From: UBA1046 sp050945515
GTDB taxonomy: Bacteria; Bacillota; Clostridia; Saccharofermentanales; DTU023
DNA: 64,000 nucleotides
Reading direction: 5' to 3'
Assembly (NCBI GenBank): GCA_050945515.1
Contig: JBMNTB010000005.1
Location: 43,928-107,927 of the forward strand
The position numbers and the translations under genes are program-made. The notes beneath the pieces were generated by a model that made no database searches, had not been told where the DNA came from, and saw nothing but the letters and a program-made list of their open reading frames with translations. Shown here piece by piece: positions 61,601 to 64,000 of the stretch (positions within the stretch are counted from its first letter, which is position 1; the number at the start of each line of letters is the position of its first letter).

Positions 61601-61790
61601 AGTGGCTTCTTTAACGGACAATATAATTTCATTAGCTAGGATTTTCAGGGCGAGTGTTACAGCAGAAGGAGTAGAAACAAAAGGGCAAGCGGATTTCCTG
61701 AAAAGCATAAATTGCGATGAAATACAAGGATACTATTATTCGAGACCCCTATCTCCGGAAGCGCTGGAAGAATTCCTCAAAAAGGAATGA
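58695..61790 (+). CDS. Membrane-GAF-GGDEF-EAL cyclic-di-GMP signalling protein
   Basis: 1031 residues. An N-terminal 7-helix sensor region (residues 1-235, histidine-kinase-N-like) and a second helix block (about 255-410) precede a GAF domain (430-590), a GGDEF domain and an EAL domain. The GGDEF signature is NDGEF (near 683-687) and the domain lacks the full motif, so cyclase activity is doubtful. EAL motifs are intact: GIEALLRW, SVNLSVVQF, LELEITES, IDDFGKGYSSLNRLKVVPFD and AEGVETKGQ. Predicted net role: c-di-GMP phosphodiesterase responding to a membrane or GAF ligand. GGAGATGAG precedes the ATG. A paralog follows 340 bases later. Confidence 0.92.
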   Translation: MKYSLSLSILYYLCGFFYMGFGTYALETNAKSRVNQLFILITASTATWAFAYSISISASTAEASIFWGCLSVFGWGVFYSIMLHFVLILTKTRIPFKKQIMLAIIYLPAVINILLFAPFGYLAEKQFQMVETDFGWINVLPINMGNIWFITYYSIFTLVILILLIHWWRRIEPQDPQKRQATYFLISILFPLILGVATETIPDILGKGSFVELTVVFLMAPVTTLFSTLRKSGLLLEKPVDISLPLKSDQLADADRLRMFRTVASIFTAGSAVSFFIGYFAMKRTAEDEILLAATLLSLGIFIRFIPRITRNHNTQNTMFLVAGALSLFYLMKRNAETGAVTIWSIYILFFMFTVILDSKIHLIIYAGLVVIIQIIFSIIQPAVSVVIDTNEYMTRVALVMLTYFAVRRLAGEYTLKLEAHKKLIKEQQVLEAISTNFITISSENAKEKVDEMLKMSAEVLEFDYAYLIGFSEDDETNVFSTYTKNFENASLPYYPGMKVKMNDLPMAKFLLAKGTPIMCEDIINKSLNECGKTRNFLISRGINSIFAFPLQIEGRPIEGMLVFEYYDRSNKNLSENRLHFLKLVVNMLGDARRKTLYEEMLYDVAYFDEITKLANRSMLIKTLEESIQDRKESGKIAILNIELANMRMIKDTFGHSMVDQVMLKSATMLKNLLEASCTISRTNDGEFAVILPNVESTEQIEGCANRLLAAFSHPISTDLEIEALFVVPRIGISVYPDDGKDIRTVLKNADLAGYEAVRNNEDIVFYAERLENHIAENTLFTNKLFKSLENEEFFLEFQPQVSCLTEKAVGIEALLRWTVDGNRRVPPDRFVPILEQTGLIYDVGLWVLAQALQEHKRLIAHGFPPLRVSVNLSVVQFEEEDFISDVAQIIEDSGVNPKYLELEITESLFSKDPEDVLKKLYELKELGVSIAIDDFGKGYSSLNRLKVVPFDRIKIDKEIIDYIDLERKVASLTDNIISLARIFRASVTAEGVETKGQADFLKSINCDEIQGYYYSRPLSPEALEEFLKKE

Positions 61791-62130
61791 TACAGACTCC
61801 TTGACTAATTGCCCTTATAAGATTGTTTCTGTGCATATTTTGTATTAACCACTAGATTCTCCGCCAAGCAAGAACGCAGTTATTGATACAATTATCGACT
61901 TAATAGCCGCTGTCCTTTATTTCCTTTATTTTCGAGCGAGTTGTATATTTATATTGTAGAATATATGCAGTTTGTAGAATATATGCAGTTATTTAAATAA
62001 AGAAAGAATTTTTCAACATTGTACATGTCAGCGCCGACATGAGAAAAAGCGGCAAATTTGTTAAAAGCCGAAATAGCAGAATAAACTTGCAAAAAGCTGA
62101 ATTTAGAGTTTTACTTTTGGGATTAAAAAC
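61791..62130. other. Intergenic region between the two paralogous signalling genes
   Basis: 340 AT-rich bases without a gene. It contains an exact tandem 18-base repeat (61954-61989) and a hairpin CATGTC/GACATG around 62024-62042. Confidence 0.5.
61954..61989 (+). repeat. Tandem direct repeat, two 18-base units
   Basis: TTGTAGAATATATGCAGT occurs twice head to tail (61954-61971 and 61972-61989) about 150 bases before the second signalling gene. Confidence 0.9.
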
Positions 62131-64000
62131 ATGAAATATGCTTTTGTTCTATCAATAACTTTTTACGTTTGCAGTTGTTTTTATGCGATTTTTGGTGCGT
62201 ATCTAATAGTTAATAATGAGAATAGCAAAGCCAATAGATTGTTTGTGCTCCTTACAAGTTCAATGGCGATTTGGTCGTTTGCGTATTCTATTGCAAATTC
62301 AGTGCCTACGGCGGAAGAAAATGCTTTTTGGAGATGTATTTCAGTTTTCGGCTGGGGGGTTTTTTACAGTATTTTACTCCATTTTATACTTGTTCTAACA
62401 AACACCGAAGAACGATTAAATAAGCGATGTATGTTAGTTGTACTCTATCTGCCCGCTGTGATAAATATAATTTTGTATGCGCCCTTTGGATATCTGGCAG
62501 AGAAACAATATGAAGTAGTGCAGACTGACTTCGGTTGGATAGACAAGCTTCCCATAGATATGGGGAAACTTTGGATTAACCTATACCCTATCATATTTGT
62601 GATTCCAAGCATTTTATTACTGATTCGCTGGCGGGGAGAACTTGAACCTCATAGCCTTATGAAGCGACAGGCAACAATTTTTTTAATAACCGTATTATTT
62701 CCCTTTTTTGTGGGAGGCCTAACAGATATTTTGCCTGATATTCTTGGTATAGAAGCATTTCCGAAAGTGGCGGTTATATTTATTACCATTCCCGTGACCA
62801 TGCTGTTTTTGGCATCAAAAAGATACGGGGTATTTCTGGAAAAGAGTAAGGAAGTGATAATATATCGGGAAACTGAAGAAGTGACGGGCAGCAGTCGATT
62901 ACGTTTGTTTGAAACGGCAGCGGCCATATTTTCAATTGGTGCCTTAGGATCCTTTTTAACAGGATATTTTATTGCGGGAGGAAATTTGGCACATGAGTTT
63001 TCACTCGCATTAGTTGTGTTTATCCTTGGGACGTTTTTAAGTTTTATACCGCATATAGTGAAAAAACATACTGTTCAAAATACCCTTTTCCTGATAACAG
63101 GCATAGCGGGCATGTCTGCTTTCATAATTGGAAATATTGATACGGGTGCAGTAACGGTATGGGCAGTGTATATAATATTTCTTCTGTATACGGTTGTTCT
63201 TAATAGTGATATTCATACGATTATCTTTATGGTGGCAACCCTGATAATCCAATTTGTTCTGGGGATAATTCACCCGGAGGTTAACGTCATTATCGATAGT
63301 GCTCAGTATTTGAAAAGAATTTTTATTATTGTGCTTTCTTACTATGCCGTGCGATATCTGACAGCCGAATATGCTTCAAAGCTAAAAGGATATCAAAGAT
63401 TTGTCCAAGAGCAGGAAGTGCTGGAAAGGATTTCTACCAGTTTTATTTCGGTTAGCAGCGAAAGCGCTAAAGAGACAACTTATAAAATGCTGGAAATGTC
63501 ATCTGAGATACTTGGATTTAACCATGCATATATTATCGAATTCGACGAGGATTACGAAGACGCAACCATTCTCAATACCTGTGTGAAAAGCGTTAAGAGC
63601 GGATCATTTCCTTTTTACACGGGGATGAAAGTTAAGACGGCAACTTTACCTATGTCTCAATCTCTGATCACTCATGATGCACCCGTCACAGGTGAGGATT
63701 TCAACGACCTTGCCGCCGACGAAGCCGCAGAGCAACGAGATTTTTTTCTGTCACGGGGAGTACACTCATTTTGTGCCCTGCCGATACCGGTCGATAAACA
63801 AGTGAAAGCCATTCTTGTCGTTGAATATTATGACCGCATAGATAAGAGTATCAGAGAACGCCAATTATACTTTTTAAAAATGATGACAAATATCTTGGGT
63901 GATGCCAAGCAAAAGGCTCTATACGAGGAGATGCTCTATGATTACGCCTATTTTGATGAAACTACCAAATTGGCGAACCGTAATATGCTGAAAAAGATAC
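62131..64000 (+). CDS. Second membrane-GAF signalling protein (paralog), 3' end outside window
   Basis: The frame is open from ATG 62131 to the last base (623 complete codons). It repeats the architecture of the gene at 58695: 7-helix N-terminus (FGWGVFYSILLHFILVLT), the shared LPAVINIILYAPFGYLAEKQ-type segment, a second helix block, a GAF domain and the YEEMLYDYAYFDETTKLANR segment that opens the GGDEF domain. So GGDEF and probably EAL parts lie beyond the window. No clear ribosome site before the ATG. Arose by tandem duplication and then diverged. Confidence 0.88.
   Translation, partial: MKYAFVLSITFYVCSCFYAIFGAYLIVNNENSKANRLFVLLTSSMAIWSFAYSIANSVPTAEENAFWRCISVFGWGVFYSILLHFILVLTNTEERLNKRCMLVVLYLPAVINIILYAPFGYLAEKQYEVVQTDFGWIDKLPIDMGKLWINLYPIIFVIPSILLLIRWRGELEPHSLMKRQATIFLITVLFPFFVGGLTDILPDILGIEAFPKVAVIFITIPVTMLFLASKRYGVFLEKSKEVIIYRETEEVTGSSRLRLFETAAAIFSIGALGSFLTGYFIAGGNLAHEFSLALVVFILGTFLSFIPHIVKKHTVQNTLFLITGIAGMSAFIIGNIDTGAVTVWAVYIIFLLYTVVLNSDIHTIIFMVATLIIQFVLGIIHPEVNVIIDSAQYLKRIFIIVLSYYAVRYLTAEYASKLKGYQRFVQEQEVLERISTSFISVSSESAKETTYKMLEMSSEILGFNHAYIIEFDEDYEDATILNTCVKSVKSGSFPFYTGMKVKTATLPMSQSLITHDAPVTGEDFNDLAADEAAEQRDFFLSRGVHSFCALPIPVDKQVKAILVVEYYDRIDKSIRERQLYFLKMMTNILGDAKQKALYEEMLYDYAYFDETTKLANRNMLKKI

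Overview
The window reads as a chromosome segment of a strictly anaerobic, low-to-mid GC Gram-positive bacterium of the class Clostridia. The supporting features are NlpC/P60 and VanW cell-wall proteins, a DnaD/DnaI-type helicase-loading pair, pyruvate:ferredoxin oxidoreductase, a complete Rnf complex and zinc-ribbon L28. No species can be named from the sequence alone.

Positions 1-36106 look like core chromosome. In order they hold: cell-wall genes (truncated SH3/NlpC-P60 protein, VanW protein); a membrane glycosyltransferase pair on the minus strand; lower glycolysis (in-frame PGK-TPI fusion, GpmI) followed by PFOR; dnaD-dnaI, acpS and an SH3-like membrane protein; rpmB; the rnfCDGEAB operon; a peptidase/permease operon (M14 - DUF969 - DUF979 - M29-like); and a proline-oxidation operon (pruA plus four subunits resembling the archaeal dye-linked proline dehydrogenase complex) with a divergently placed Lrp/AsnC gene. 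Energy logic: PFOR makes reduced ferredoxin, Rnf converts it to an ion gradient and NADH, and peptides and proline are probable fuels. The core ends with a tRNA-Leu(TAA) - tRNA-fMet(CAT) pair.

Right after the initiator tRNA the character changes. Positions 36107-36525 hold an IS-like inverted-repeat scar and a decayed minus-strand reading frame. Then come a MalT/LuxR-type regulator, a beheaded STAS remnant and a sensor-PP2C-HATPase fusion, leading into a roughly 14-kb RiPP (ribosomally made, modified peptide) operon on the plus strand (about 41.4-55.9 kb). It encodes a stand-alone YcaO enzyme, ten Nif11-type precursor peptides, a dedicated acyl carrier protein, a double GNAT acyltransferase and the three-part NHLM exporter (HlyD-like adaptor, C39 peptidase-ABC, second ABC). 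The ten leaders are 79 residues each without gaps and end in GG; the cores are hypervariable (13-35 residues), yet nine of ten begin with lysine. ACP + GNAT + YcaO + a near-invariant Lys at core position 1 suggests an acylated (lipidated) RiPP family made combinatorially; this is inference.

Convergent to the RiPP operon is a minus-strand group: SAM methyltransferase, HELTH-motif putative zinc protease and an intact STAS protein. The window closes with two tandem paralogous membrane-GAF signalling genes, the first a GGDEF-EAL protein with intact EAL motifs and a degenerate GGDEF, the second cut by the window end.
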